Assembly (NCBI RefSeq): GCF_043290135.1
Contig: NC_134710.1
Span: 139,634,332-139,698,331 of the forward strand
Origin: Rhipicephalus microplus
Taxonomy: Eukaryota > Arthropoda > Arachnida > Ixodida > Ixodidae
DNA length: 64,000 nucleotides
Reading direction: 5' to 3'
Shown: one piece after another, positions 18,955 through 30,564 of the stretch
Layout: every line of letters starts with the position of its first letter
Numbering within the stretch: position 1 is the first letter of the stretch
The notes under the pieces: model-generated
Told to the model about the DNA's origin: nothing
What the model saw: only the letters and a program-made list of their open reading frames with translations
Database searches by the model: none
Position numbers and translations under genes: made by a program

Positions 18955-21900
18955 CCCTGGCCGTCGTAAGTCAAAGTGACGGGGAACGTCGCGTGAAAGG
19001 TTTCATGCGACAAATGTGGACAATCTCTGTGCTGCGGTAGTGGCGGTCTGTTGGGGCGACTAGTGGTGTGACACGATAATTAACTGGCGAAGTCTGTTCT
19101 AAAACAATGTATGGCCCGATGAAGCGTGGTTAGAATTTGTCACAAAGACCAGGAGTGCGAATAGGTGTCAAAAGCAGCACCTCGTCACCAGGTTGGAAAG
19201 ACACAACGCAATGGGATTCATCATAGATGATCTTCCTCTCGTGCTGTCTCACTTCAGTATTGATGCGAGCCTGATGGCGAGACTGGGCCAGGCGGGAAAT
19301 GTATTCTTCGCTAGAATACTGACACGAATTCCCATTGTTGTTAAAGAAGGAGACGTCGAGAAAGGTAGTCGGGTTGCGTCCGTACACGAGGTAAAACGGT
19401 GAGTAGCAAGTTGTTCGCTGAACAGCGGTGTTGTAAGCGAATGTCAGGAATGGTAAAAGAGTATCCCAGTTTTTGTGGTCGGGTTGGACGTAAACGGCTA
19501 TCATGTCAGCAAGGGTTCGGTGAAATCTTTCTGTAAGGCCATTTGTCTGAGGGTGGTAGCTTGAAGCTGTCTTGTGAGTAGTTCCAGAAGCGCGCAGTAC
19601 TTCATTTATCATTTGTGACAGGAACACTTTGCCGCGGTCACTAAGCAGTACACGAGGAGCCCCATGACGCACTATTATTGCGTGAAGAATAAAGTCTGCA
19701 ACTTCCACAGCTGAGCCTGTAATAAAAGAGGAAGTCTCAGCGTAGCGTGTCAGGTGGTTCACGGCGGTCACTATCCATCGTTTGCCAGCAGATGTGACGG
19801 GGAGAGGCCCGTAAAGGTCAACACCTACAACCTCGAACGGCATTGAAGGGCACGGAAGTGGCTGTAGAGGTCCAGCAGGTGCAGATGTGGGGAGTTTACG
19901 ACGCTGGCATGGGTAGCAGGAGCCGACGTACCGCGCTACACTAGAAGAAAGGCCAGGCCAGTAATAACGACATCGAATGGGGTCAAGAGTTTTTTTAAAA
20001 CCAAGATGACCAGCAGCGAAGTCGTCGTGGAAGGCTTCGAGCACCTGAAGTGGAAGAGAGCGTGGCAGTACAGGAACCCAGCGCTGACCGTCAGGGTGAT
20101 AGACGTGGCGGTAGAGAACCCCATTGTCCAGCTTAAAGTGCAGGATCTGACGACGGAGTCGCGCGTTGGGTGGATGATAAACTCCCGAAAGGTGGTCCAT
20201 CATGCGTCTGCAGTATGAATCGGACCGCTGGTGGGAGATAAATGTTGGCTCGTCGTCCGAAGAGGGTTGCCTTATTGATGCGAGCGTATGAACTTTGGTA
20301 GATGCGGCGGTTGAGTTCTCACCAACGCTCATATGGGTAGTTGGAAGCGGGCAACGAAATAAAGCGTCCGCGTCTTGATGTTTTCTGCCTGACTTGTAAG
20401 TTATGCTAAAGTCGTACTCCTGCAAGCGTAGTATCCACCGACCCAAGCGTCCGGACAAGTTCTTCAGTGTAGAAAGCCAGCATAAGGCATGGTGGTCCGT
20501 AACGTTTGTGAAGTGACGGCCGTAAAGATAGGGACGGAACTTCTGGACCAACCAAACCACAGCCAAACACTCTTTCTCAGTTATGATTGATATGTGGGGT
20601 TTAACGTCCCAAAACTCTTGCTCAGTTATAGTGTAGTTCTTTTCGGCAGGGGTGAGTACGCGACTGGCATATGCAACAACTTTCTCTAGGGAAGACTTGT
20701 CGCGTTGTAGAAGAACGGCTCTTATACCAAGGCCGCTAGCGTCGGTATGGAGGATAGTCGGTGCGGCTTCGTCAAAGTGGCAGAGCAGAGGTTCAGACGT
20801 GAGTGCCCGCTTCAACAGGTCGAATTCCGTTTGACATTCTTGAGACCACAGAAAGGGGACGTTGGAAGCAAGTAGTTGGTGTAATGGAGCAGCAAAAGAA
20901 GCGAAGTTCTTGATAAACCGGCGGAAATAGGAGGCGAGGCCAAGGAAACTGCGAAGCTCCTTTGGTTTTTTTGGGAGGCGGAAAATGAAGGACTGCAGAA
21001 ATCTTGTCAGGGTCGGGCCGGATGCCATCTTTGCTAACGACGTGTCTTAAGACCTTGATAGATTTGCTAGCGAAAGAGCATTTCTTAGTGTTTATTTGAA
21101 GCCCGGCACCGGCAAGGCACGTCAAAACTTGATCCAATCGTTCTAGGTGCTCAGGAAACGTTGACTAAAAGATAATAATGTCGTCCAGGTAGCAAAGGCA
21201 ACTTTTCAATTTCAGGCCGCACAGCACGATATCTATCATGCGCTCAAAAGTCGCGGGTGCGTTGCAGAGCCCGAAAGGCATCACGTTGAATTCATATAGC
21301 CCATTGGGGGTTGCGAATACCGTTTTCTCCTTATCGTCTTCATGCATGGGGATCTGCCAGTACCCACAACGCAAGTCGATGCTTGAAAAGAATTCCGCGC
21401 CTTGTAGGGAATCAAGGGCGTCGTCAATGCGTGGCATGGGGTACACGTCTTTGCGTGTGATCTTATTGAGCGCCCGGTAGTCCACGCAAAACCGCACAGA
21501 GCCATCTTTTTTATGAACCAAAACAATAGGAGACGACCAAGGGCTAGATGAGGGACGGATGACTTCCCGTTTAAGCATGTCCGCAACGTTTTCTTCTATA
21601 ATTTTTCTTTCAGTTAGAGACACGCGGTAGGGTCGGCGGTGTACGATAGATGTCCCAACAGTTTGAATTCGATGTGCTGTAGTATTAGTGTGGCCCAGCT
21701 TAGACGGGCAAATATCGAAAGAATTTCATGTTTCTGTAACAATGCGAGCAGCTTCTGCCTCTGTCAATATGTCAATTCGCTGCTGATAGCGGTGGTAAAA
21801 GCGGAGGAAGAAACATGCTCACCGAGGTAAGGTTCTTTGGATGCAATGGCCTGAAGTGGCGTGACAAATACAGGCTCGAAGTCAGCAACACGGGCCACAG

Positions 21901-21965
21901 TAGTGCCCCGTGGCAGCTAGATCTTCTCCGGTGTAGTGTTGACAATATGTATATTTAGCATCAGC
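18955..21965 (-). pseudogene. Ty3/gypsy pol, minus strand
   Basis: The minus strand encodes a gypsy polyprotein from just before RT to the pol C-terminus. RT has [19 protein letters not shown], the first palm Asp in FSSIDLRCGYWQIP and the YLDD box (about 21190). RNase H follows (LHTDASGLGIRAVLLQRD), then integrase with a zinc-type CYPCQRRK and the D-D-E core ([36 protein letters not shown]). It is dead: an in-frame TAG follows YLDDIIIF at 21165, a frameshift in an A-run lies near 20970, and a TAA at 19130 cuts the C-terminal tail. Protease, gag and both LTRs were not found, so it is truncated. Confidence 0.85.
20585..20629 (-). mobile_element. 45-bp in-frame SINE-tail insertion
   Basis: Inside the gypsy RNase H frame is a 32-bp piece of the SINE 3' end (GGGACGTTAAACCCCACATA on the minus strand), bordered by a 13-bp target duplication with one mismatch (20572-20584 CTTTCTCAGTTAT, 20617-20629 CTTGCTCAGTTAT). 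The net insertion is 45 bp, adds 15 residues and keeps the frame open. Confidence 0.85.
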
Positions 21966-22119
21966 TCGTAACCTCTCACTCAACGAAAAATTGCACCAAT
22001 GCAGTCACTTTCACTCCGCACGCTTCGCATAACGTCGATTCACGCGGTACGTGGCTTTGCCAATTTTTTTTTCTTCAGAGCTTTCACTATGATAAAGAAT
22101 GTTTGGTAGTCATCACCCG

Positions 22120-22364
22120 CCCCGCCGCGGTGGTCTAGTGGCTAAGGTACTCGGCTGCTGACCCGCAGGTCACGGAATCGAATCCCGGCTGCGGCGGCTG
22201 CATTTCCGATGGAGGCGGAAATGCTGTAGGCCCGTGTGCTCAGATTCGGGTGCACGTTAAAGAACCCCAGGTGGTCGAAATTTCTGGAGCCCTTCACTAC
22301 GGCGTCTCTCATGATCATATGGTGGTTTTGGGACGTTAAACTCCACATATCAATCAATCAATCA
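22120..22364 (+). mobile_element. full-length tRNA-derived tick SINE
   Basis: A 245-bp element with a tRNA-related head (A box near TGGTCTAGTGGCTAAGG, B box in GAATCGAATCCC), a conserved body (GTGCACGTTAAAGAACCCC; GGTTTTGGGACGTTAAAC) and a CAATCAATCA tail. Copies or fragments of it lie at 11288, 20585, 25520, 34688 and 60068. It resembles Ruka-type SINEs reported from ixodid ticks (from memory). Transcription by RNA polymerase III and mobilisation by a LINE are inferred. Confidence 0.9.
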
Positions 22365-22976
22365 GCCATCCCCCGTCGTTGCTATGTTTTTTTCACCGTC
22401 GTCGGCGTCCATCTACGTCTTCACCCATGTTTCATTCGCACTATACAAGATCTCGTGAGGCTCTCGACTTCATTATGTGACTTTGGCTCATTGAACCATA
22501 CACGTACATAAAGTTCAAATAATTCATATATAAAAGCAAGCCTGAACGACAAAGGGTCGTACTAACCAACCTTAGGTAAGCAGGGCCCGCTTCAAGGGGT
22601 ACACGGTATAAACCTAAATCACACTCACGTTGATTTAATATACCGCAGAGTCCCTTGGTCTCAGGCTCAACTTGACGCACTTCCCGATGCGAACAATATA
22701 GGATAATAAATAGTAAATGGAATTACAAGATGACTCGGGACATTGTGCGAGCGAGTAGCCAACCACGTACTTTCTCGGTCCATTCTCCTTACGTATTCCG
22801 AAGAATAAGAAGACCTTACTTCAATTAATATCGCGTTTACCCTATTTCCTTTGGTTATTGCGAACAGTCGTCGTGGTAGCGTTGAAATTCTGGAGCACGT
22901 ACCAAAAAAAACAAGCTACATGGGAGACTTCGGATTTGGTTACGTTAGACTAAACAGCGAGAGCGAACTTAGTCAG

Positions 22977-22981
<5 letters not shown>
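22365..22981. other. unassigned, no gene seen
   Basis: Non-coding sequence between the SINE and the TA array; no repeat end recognised. Confidence 0.4.

Positions 22982-23046
<65 letters not shown>
22982..23046. repeat. (TA)n(CA)n microsatellite
   Basis: About 27 TA units followed by a short CA run. Confidence 0.95.
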
Positions 23047-23389
23047 GCAACTTCACCCTGTCGGCACAAGTCAGCCGAGAGGGTCAAGAGCAGTTGAAAC
23101 AAATTTTCGAGTAGTTCCTGGAATACGTTACTGACAGCACAGCTGTGTCTTTTCTCAATTACTTGTTGCTCTGAGTTTGAACGAAAAAAAGACAAAAAAA
23201 TCACAGCAGATCTACTGACTGAATGATGATGAGTGGGGCGAAGCGCTGGAGGATTTCATCACTATACCGTGGGCCGTCCGTGAATATCGGCCACTACATC
23301 ATCAAAGACGTGAGAAACACCATATATATTCATACAAAAAATCTATTCTTAAGTGGTAGCCATACATCACGTCTGTTCCCCCTTGATTA

Positions 23390-23735
23390 TAATGGCTTTA
23401 TGGTCGGTGAAATGGTGGATCGGTGATAGGGCGTAGTGGGATGTATGCAAGGACGAAGCAGTGGGCAGTTTGCAAAGGTGGAACTATAGGTGGTCGCGTA
23501 CAAACGAAGGATGGACACAGTGGGACACTCTATTGTTCTTTAACGCGAACCTGGAGAAAAAAACACGGCCATCTTGAATTTAATATTGGCTACTTTTCAA
23601 CAGTATTTGTTTTATTGACGGCTGGTGAAGTGGTGGATTGGTGATGGGGCGTAGTGGGATGTTTGGAAGGACGAAGTAGTGGGCAGTTGGCAAAGGTGGA
23701 ACTATAGGCGGTCACGTACGCACGTATATACAATG
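23390..23735 (+). repeat. 218-bp tandem repeat, ~1.5 units
   Basis: A unit starting near TGGTGGATCGGTGATAGGGC (23413) recurs 218 bp later (23631) with moderate divergence and shares CAAAGGTGGAACTATAGG. The segment just upstream (23222-23390, GATGATGAGTGGGGCGAAGC) looks like an interspersed repeat but was not identified. Confidence 0.65.
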
Positions 23736-24320
23736 GATGGACAGATCCACGCCTTTAGGAACTTCGCCCATAAAAATTGAGACTGCAGGGAAACGTTGAC
23801 GATGTGCGGTGTGGAAGCTTACGTTTCTTTTTAAACACGAAAGTGTTTTATGCCAGGCACCAACACGGCTCCGCTTACGTACTTCCGTCACGGAAGTGAC
23901 CTTCAAAATTATATACTAAAAGTTTGCGAAAAAAACCAGAATTCAAGCAATTCTCGCGCGGTATCGAACCAGGAACATCCCGATTCTCCGCGCGCGGTGG
24001 CAATCACTACGTTACGAAGCGTACGTTGTCTGGAATGCTAACGGCAAACCATTTATATACACCCTACATCATTTGGCAGTCCTCAAAGCTTCGAAACTTT
24101 CGTGTGTTTTTGTTATCAGTGGCGACATGGCGCGACAATCTCACGTTGGGCGCGCTCCAAAGGTCGTCCCTTCAATGAAGCGCTTCCTACACGGAGTGTG
24201 GTTTCTGCTGCGCGCGCGCTTATCAGACTCGTTGCATTCGGGAGAGAACGAAGGTCACTTCGCTCGCTGCCGTGGCCGTTCTCACGAAATGAGCGCGCTG
24301 ATGAAACACGGCACAAGAAG
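23736..24320. other. unassigned, weak tRNA-like motif
   Basis: Near 23968 the minus strand has a B-box-like GGTTCGATACC. There is no convincing A box or cloverleaf. No coding frame supported. Confidence 0.3.
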
Positions 24321-24325
24321 AATTG

Positions 24326-24515
24326 TGACAGTTGTTGGCGCTTATTCTGTGTAAACTTGTGCGCTTGTTTCGTGCGTCTTTCTTTCTGTTTAAACAGCAC
24401 GCTTTATGTGTCGAGCTGTGACAGTTGTTAGTCCGCGTTCGTCCTGTGTATGCTAATTTCGTGCGTACTTTCTGCTTCAGGTGTGCGCTGCAAGTTTCGA
24501 GCTTCTTGCTGTTCT
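24326..24515 (+). repeat. ~91-bp tandem repeat, two diverged units
   Basis: Both units contain GTGACAGTTGTT, a CTGTGTA segment, TTTCGTGCGT and a closing TTTCGAGC/GTCGAGC. Non-coding. Confidence 0.5.
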
Positions 24516-25519
24516 TAAAGTCACTTTGGAACGTGTTGCTGTTGCTGAAATAATGCACAATAAGTGCTCAACTACTTCTGTGAAGACACGTTTATTCCAT
24601 TTAGTGTTATACCGATTCCTATTAAAGTGATCAGCAAAATTTGTTTTCCCTATTTCCTCACGTCACCATGTGTTTTCCACACTTTTTTCCTTCCTTCATA
24701 AATGAATAAACCAATTGTTTTGTGCACACAGATCTCTGTACATTACGACTGCCAAACGACAAAAGGGCAGCCTATATATGGCAAAATTCAGGTGTTTTTT
24801 TTTTTTTAGATAAAGGCGCCTTTACGGTAATGACTCTATTTGCTCGCTCATGAAGCTGAAATTCTCTACATTGGCGATGCGGTGCGTGTGCATGCATTTT
24901 CTTTTGCGAGATAACGCTAGATTATCTAATAACGGCGTGCGAATAGCGACTCTTGAGACCAAATCGGAAAACAAAGACAACGGCACCTGAAGGAAAAAGT
25001 ATCGAATATCGATTGTATTTGCAAATTATAATGATATGATATCTAAATCCTACAGTAGTTGTATTCTCAACATTAAAACCACAAATGGAGGGCCAGGAAC
25101 AGCTAAACTAACACTACTCATGCACAGAATCTTTCGGAGAATGTGAATGACCGTTGTATAGTCAGTGAAGACTGGCTTTCATAGCGACGTAGCATGCCGC
25201 AGTATACGTGAGGTCTCCTATATATGGCGGTACTATATGCCTGTGGGAACGAAGTTAATTGTACTTTTGCAACAATTTTACGTTTGTTTCGGTGCACTAA
25301 AAGTAGCTTAGACTTCAAGGTCTTCTATGATATTTTTATTATTTTATGCGCAATGCTTTATTGTGGACTCTGATAGTACCTGGCATGTGCATGAGAGCAA
25401 CTATAGAGTCAAATAAATATTACACAATTTGAACATTTCTAAAATTTTTACCAAGGGGCAAAAAACCTCAGAGTGGCAGCGGGAGCCGTGACGGCAACAT
25501 CACGTGAAGTACCACGTAA
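24516..25519. other. unassigned, no gene seen
   Basis: AT-rich, non-coding. No transposon end, RNA gene or coding frame could be supported. Confidence 0.4.
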
Positions 25520-25660
25520 TAATAATTGTTGAGCTTTTGCGTGTCGAGACCACGATATGATTACGAGGTACGCCGCATTGGAGGGCTCCGTAAGTATACC
25601 TGAGATTCTTAAAGGTGCACCTGAATCCAAGTACACGTGCCTCATGCCAACATTTGTGGA
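25520..25660 (-). mobile_element. diverged SINE copy
   Basis: On the plus strand ACCACGATATGATTACGAGG, TTGGAGGGCTCCGTAA, AAAGGTGCACCTGAATCCAA and CACGTGCC match, in order, the complement of the SINE body seen at 22120-22364, at markedly lower identity. An old copy of the same or a sister family. Confidence 0.6.
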
Positions 25661-26149
25661 GTCCCAAAGCAGTGACGGTCGTGAGATTTGGCGGGAAAAA
25701 AAAGGTACCTTTCGATAGGGGTGAGGGAGCACCTCCTCTTTGCACTCTTATATGATAGTACAAAGGGTGAGGTCGCTGTCTCGACAGTTAATTATCAGGG
25801 GGCATTCCCAGAGTTCCTTATGGAGGTACCCATTACATTTTTTCCTGATAAGGCGCTACTCACAAACGTCGTCGGCGTCACACATTTTGCTCTATGCAAA
25901 CGCTTTACGGCGAAAGCTGTGATTGTGGGATGCCGTGTCGACAGAAGGATGCATCCTAACATAAAAACATAACCGTTTATTCAGCTATAGCAGCAACATC
26001 GGTCGAGCATCCCAACGCTATGCTTGTCTGAGGAGCGGGGCGATAATAATATTGCGGTCTTGCAGCCTGGTTTTGTAGCCATCACCGGTGACGTATGCCT
26101 CTGTTGATGCTGCAGTGGCGCTATTGTTTGCAGCGTGCCGACAAGTTAT
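25661..26149. other. unassigned, no gene seen
   Basis: Contains GGCGAAAGCTGTG near 25910, like the end word of the 680-bp repeat, but no further match was traced. Confidence 0.35.
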
Positions 26150-26815
26150 GCTGAGCTAAATAATAGCGAGGTGGAAGCTGCGCGTGATTGTGCGCAGATT
26201 ATGTCGCCACAAGATCGCAAGGGCCGATTTTTGGCACCGTATTGTCCGCCGCCACCGGTGTCCGTTTTCCCACGAAATAAGAAAAAAAACTAAATAAATA
26301 AAAATACCGAGAATCAAATGGGATTCGACAACAGGGCCATCTGCGTTGCAGCCAAGTAGTCTGAGCTACGCCGGTCCTTGAAACTCCGTTTCGAACTGGC
26401 CTTATGCAGGCTTAACGTCGTGATAGAAATCACGTTAACATGTGTAATAAAACGTTTTATAACAGTGCAGTAACAACCAGACGTCACATAATGCGAATTG
26501 CGTAACGAGTGCGTCGTCGAATGTTGCAAGCCACTACAAACGCCTCAGGCATCGCCATCAGCCCCAGCAAGGTGCACGTAATGCCTTACAAGTGAGCGGG
26601 CATCACGCTTCTCTGCTGAATGACGAATAATGTAGTAATGGACGCTTCTTTACTGCACAAAAAATTTTGATTTATGGCGTAGTGGGTACCATGCAAGTGG
26701 GCTTGTAGTCTATTGTTGCCCCAAGAGTGTTTATAAACGGCTCCGCTATTGCGGCTCTTCCATCTTTCGCTGTGACTGCATGTCCTGTGCGTTCCACGCA
26801 GGCCTAACGATTTTG
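26150..26815 (-). repeat. ~680-bp repeat with tRNA-like core, copy 2
   Basis: Inverted relative of 17740-18420. On the minus strand its tRNA-like core (about 26385-26320) reads GGCGTAGCTCAGACTACTTG with a B-box-like TGTCGAATCCC, better preserved in its A box than copy 1. A TTTCGCTGTGACTGC end word lies near 26772. Confidence 0.6.
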
Positions 26816-28440
26816 TTTTTGTTTTCGTTTATATATATTGATACAAGACTGAAAAGAGTGCCACACGTCTTTTGCAAACTTTAAAATTGAAACACATCAC
26901 CTTTAGGTCGTCTTTTTTCTATTGAAATTTGACACAGCCTTTCTTGCGAGCACGCTAAGCTCATGCTAGTCGGTCAATCTACCGTGTGATTTTGGTGTCT
27001 TCACTCCTTCAGCAGTTTAGCCGATATCTTTAAACCAATTAAAACTATTCATGTTACTGAATGCAATAGTGGATTTTCATTTCGATAATGGAAATTTACG
27101 AACATTATTCTCTCGCCCCTATTATTAATTGTTATCGTCACGGTAGGTTCCACGCCGTAAAATTGTTTATTGTTGTTATCATCATCGTCGTCGTAGTTCG
27201 AACGCCTTTGCAGACCGTGCGGTGACATTTTCCTGAAAGATGGAACTATATATATAGACTCCTGAGAGACGCGACTATCACGCATGCGGGCTTCCACCAC
27301 GTTGGGACGGGCGGGCTAAGCCGGACCGCTGCATCGTGTACTCCCAAGACGTTCCGAAGCGGATTCCACTTGTTGAGGCTTCTGATGGCGGAGCTGCACT
27401 TGGCTGGTTGATTGATATATTGCGCCTTTACTGGCACAACTCACCATAGGGAATCGGCCATGAAACGAGCGGTGCCTTGCTACACAAAAAAATTGTTCAT
27501 AACTTCAAAATGGTAAGTAATAGATAGTTTTGAAATCATTTGATTATTTCACAATAAAAAAGAGAAAAAGATAATGTTTTATTGAACATGTTTGATTTTG
27601 ATAAACTTTAAAATAAAGTTATTTCCATAAATAATAGGAAGATGAGCAATTTTTGAAAAATATGTTTGAATTCGATGAACATATTTACTTGATAAGGGAA
27701 AATACTCCCGGCATACGAGATGTTTCTTTGTAAAATAACTTGGCTCAAAAGAACTTGGCTCTACCACCCTCCCCTCCCCTACAAGGGGGATTGACCGCAC
27801 GGTGCCCTATAACGAAAATTGATGTACTATGCCTCATAAAAAGAATAATCTGAGAAGGACGAAACGTAACGTACACACAAAAACGAAAAGGGCAAAAAGA
27901 TGCAAGCCCTGCCCTCTGGCTGATTCGCGTACTCTCGTTTTTCGTCTTTCTTGTCATGTGCACCGCAGTTTAAAATGGCGCTGCTATATTCCCTACAATG
28001 CATTTGTAAAAACTGCGTCGCTTTTAGAAGTTTTTAGAGGTGTTATTGTCATTGATGTAATCACCACGAAACCAATTCAGCTCCCGTCCTATTACAAATA
28101 AATTTCAAGGGTGTCGCCATTATATTGCTTACAAAGAAGAGGAAAAGTAACAAAGCGAGCGTAAGCGGTTTTCTTGGCCTTCTATTTTGGGTCACGCCAT
28201 TTCCTTGAAGAACAACTACACAACGTTCGACTCTTACGCTGAAATAGGACAGTAACCTGATGTCATAAACCTGATAATCGTTGGTCGACAGCTGAAACCA
28301 GCTAGAACTGTGGACGTACTTAACCCACCTTCCGTAGTATCTACGAAAGGGCAATTTAGTGCAAATAAGGTTAAAGGTTGACGTATAATGCCACGACGAG
28401 ATATTTTGTGCGATGTGCTTTTGTGGTAGTAGCTTTTATT
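26816..28440. other. unassigned, no gene seen
   Basis: AT-rich non-coding region upstream of the M13-like gene. Only short frames and no recognised repeat. Confidence 0.4.
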
Positions 28441-28445
28441 GTTTT

Positions 28446-28455
28446 TATATATAGG
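28446..28455 (+). promoter_or_regulatory. possible TATA box of M13-like gene
   Basis: TATATATAGG lies about 75 bp upstream of the ATG at 28525, a reasonable distance for a TATA box plus a short 5' leader in an intronless gene. TA-rich words are common here, so the evidence is weak. Confidence 0.3.
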
Positions 28456-28524
28456 CGTTACAAGTGCGTCTTATCGTACACGTTAAAATCATAGTCGTAA
28501 ACTAGAGACATTGCAAGCATATGA

Positions 28525-30564
28525 ATGCATCGTTCCGGCGTGCAAGACGGCAGCCGTGACCAGGTGGTGGTGCGGCCTCTGCCACGGTCAAGGCCGCCAG
28601 CCAATGCCAAGAAGCGCCGAACGCCGCTATTTTGGTGCCGTCTGCTGACTGCCTCGGCTGTGGTCGCGGGGGCAACGGCCGCCTGCGTGACAGCCTACCA
28701 GATGCTGCTTGAACGAGACGCCGAGGAGCCCTGCACCACGGATGCGTGCCGGGGTGACCATTCCCGACTTGCTGCCATCGTGGAACCCAGCAAGGCACCC
28801 TGCGATGACTTTTACGGCTTCGTCTGCAGCGGTGCCACCTGGCAACAGGGCGGTGGCGCCATGTTTATTGAAGTGGAGAACGAAAACCTCAGGAGGCTGA
28901 ACGCCTCGCTCATCGGCTATGCTATCAGCAAATCCGCTCACTCGTTTGGGAGGCTTGCCACGTTCTACGCATCGTGTCACAACGCGTTCACAGGACAGCA
29001 CGACCTCCGCACGACTATAAGAAGCTTTCTTCGAAACCTCGGCGTATCACTGCGAGAATGGCTTCGGGCCAAGACTCTGGAAGACCTCCTGGATCATGTT
29101 GCGTACCTATCCTTGCACCGAAGTATACCGAGTTTCCTGTGGATTCGGATTGAACCGTCGGGCTTAGTATTCGTACAGCCAGCGCTTCCTCTGTCCATAA
29201 GGCTCAAAGCCCCCGTGTACAGCGACATTCTGGGACTGCTTCGGAGCTTTGTCAATGCCTTCGAAGAAATCAGAAAGCAGGAAGAGCGGATTTTCGACCT
29301 GCACGTAATAAACGTTCGCCTGCATGCGGTTCCAATCACGGATGAATGTATTGTAGTGCATGCCAGACAAGCATTGCGCTTTCTTACAGACCAGGAAATG
29401 TTGGTGTGGCTCTCTAAGATCAACAAGTATCTCCCGACAAAATCACGACTTGCACCAGATTCACAGATCGTGATTAGGAACGCCGACTTTTTGGGCAACC
29501 TGTCGCGCTTTTTGCAAGTCTCTCATCGGGAAGTGCGAAATCTCTACATTCTCATGACACTGCTTGAGGCTGTTGAATGGGAGTACGCACGCTCAAAGTT
29601 TTCCCGCTCCGCGGACGTCGCCTTCGAGACTGTGAAATACTGCGCTGCCATGAGTCAGACACTCATGCCAAAACTCTGGACATCGTTCGTGACCCGGACA
29701 CTCGTCATCCGTGAAACAAACGCTCGAGCTATCCGAGACGTCGTAGCCACCGTGACGGAGAGGTTTAAGGACGACTTTGCTGCCGTTACGTGGCAGAATG
29801 AGGTGGGAAAAGTGAGAACGCTTCAATGGATGAGCGCTATGCGTTGGCGTCTCCCCGACGAAAGAGACTTTGATGAGGAGGCTGCCCGGGCGTCCATCGC
29901 TCACGTTCCGGAAATGAGTAGCTCGCACTTCCTGAATGTTGGTTATCTAAGGCTGCTGACAAGCACGGACACCATGGACGAGGACCACGCCGCGGAAAAG
30001 CCGGTTGTCACGTACGACTACAACCGTAACACGCTCACAGTAACCGTCGGTGCGCTGGTAAAGCCTCTGTACTACAGCGATGGCGAAATTCAGTTAAACA
30101 TGGCGTCGCTGGGCTTTGTGGTGGCTTTCCAACTCTGGAACGCAGTCGTGAGGTATGCGACGTGGGAGCAGCAGCCTCCTTCTCCCTCCTTGTGGGTCTT
30201 GGAAGGTGATGCGTCCTGTTTCATCAAGGGATATCGCAACCTCTCGGAGGAACCCGTATCATCAGATACATTTATCAAGCTGGAACTACACAACCGTGTA
30301 AACGCGCTCAGGACGATCTTGGGTGCTTCGTCTAGATTCCTCGATATGAGCATAAAAAAACCCGCTCCAAAGTGGCCGCAAGTTACGCAGCTGCAGTTCT
30401 TCTTCATCCGCTACTGCTCCATGATGTGCACAAAGGAAGTGTCCGGCTTGTACCGTAATCTCTATTGTGACATTCCTGTATCGTCAACAAGCCACTTTAG
30501 AAACGCCTTTCAATGTTCGATAAAGGATACCTTAGGCGCTAAGACCTCATGTGGTGTCTCATGA
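28525..30564 (+). CDS. M13 neprilysin-like pseudopeptidase
   Basis: A 679-residue single-exon ORF with the M13 layout: a basic cytoplasmic tail, one membrane segment (about residues 35-58, LLTASAVVAGATAACVTAY), then an extracellular domain with family cysteines (70, 75, 93, 101) around PCDDFYGFVCSG and a Cys-rich C-terminus (residues ~630-675). Active M13 enzymes carry zinc-binding HExxH and ExxxD motifs. At the position where HExxH is expected, after PLYYSDGEIQLNMASLGFVV, the sequence is FQLWN (about 535-539), and no ExxxD follows, so it should be catalytically dead. A type II membrane protein with a binding or regulatory role is inferred. Absence of introns suggests a retrogene-like origin. 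The ATG at 28521 is out of frame, so 28525 is the start. Slightly shorter than the usual 700-770. Confidence 0.85.
   Translation: MHRSGVQDGSRDQVVVRPLPRSRPPANAKKRRTPLFWCRLLTASAVVAGATAACVTAYQMLLERDAEEPCTTDACRGDHSRLAAIVEPSKAPCDDFYGFVCSGATWQQGGGAMFIEVENENLRRLNASLIGYAISKSAHSFGRLATFYASCHNAFTGQHDLRTTIRSFLRNLGVSLREWLRAKTLEDLLDHVAYLSLHRSIPSFLWIRIEPSGLVFVQPALPLSIRLKAPVYSDILGLLRSFVNAFEEIRKQEERIFDLHVINVRLHAVPITDECIVVHARQALRFLTDQEMLVWLSKINKYLPTKSRLAPDSQIVIRNADFLGNLSRFLQVSHREVRNLYILMTLLEAVEWEYARSKFSRSADVAFETVKYCAAMSQTLMPKLWTSFVTRTLVIRETNARAIRDVVATVTERFKDDFAAVTWQNEVGKVRTLQWMSAMRWRLPDERDFDEEAARASIAHVPEMSSSHFLNVGYLRLLTSTDTMDEDHAAEKPVVTYDYNRNTLTVTVGALVKPLYYSDGEIQLNMASLGFVVAFQLWNAVVRYATWEQQPPSPSLWVLEGDASCFIKGYRNLSEEPVSSDTFIKLELHNRVNALRTILGASSRFLDMSIKKPAPKWPQVTQLQFFFIRYCSMMCTKEVSGLYRNLYCDIPVSSTSHFRNAFQCSIKDTLGAKTSCGVS

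Noticed and set aside
28525..30564. Active neprilysin/ECE-type metallopeptidase
   Set aside because: No HExxH or ExxxD zinc motif occurs at the expected place or elsewhere in the frame.
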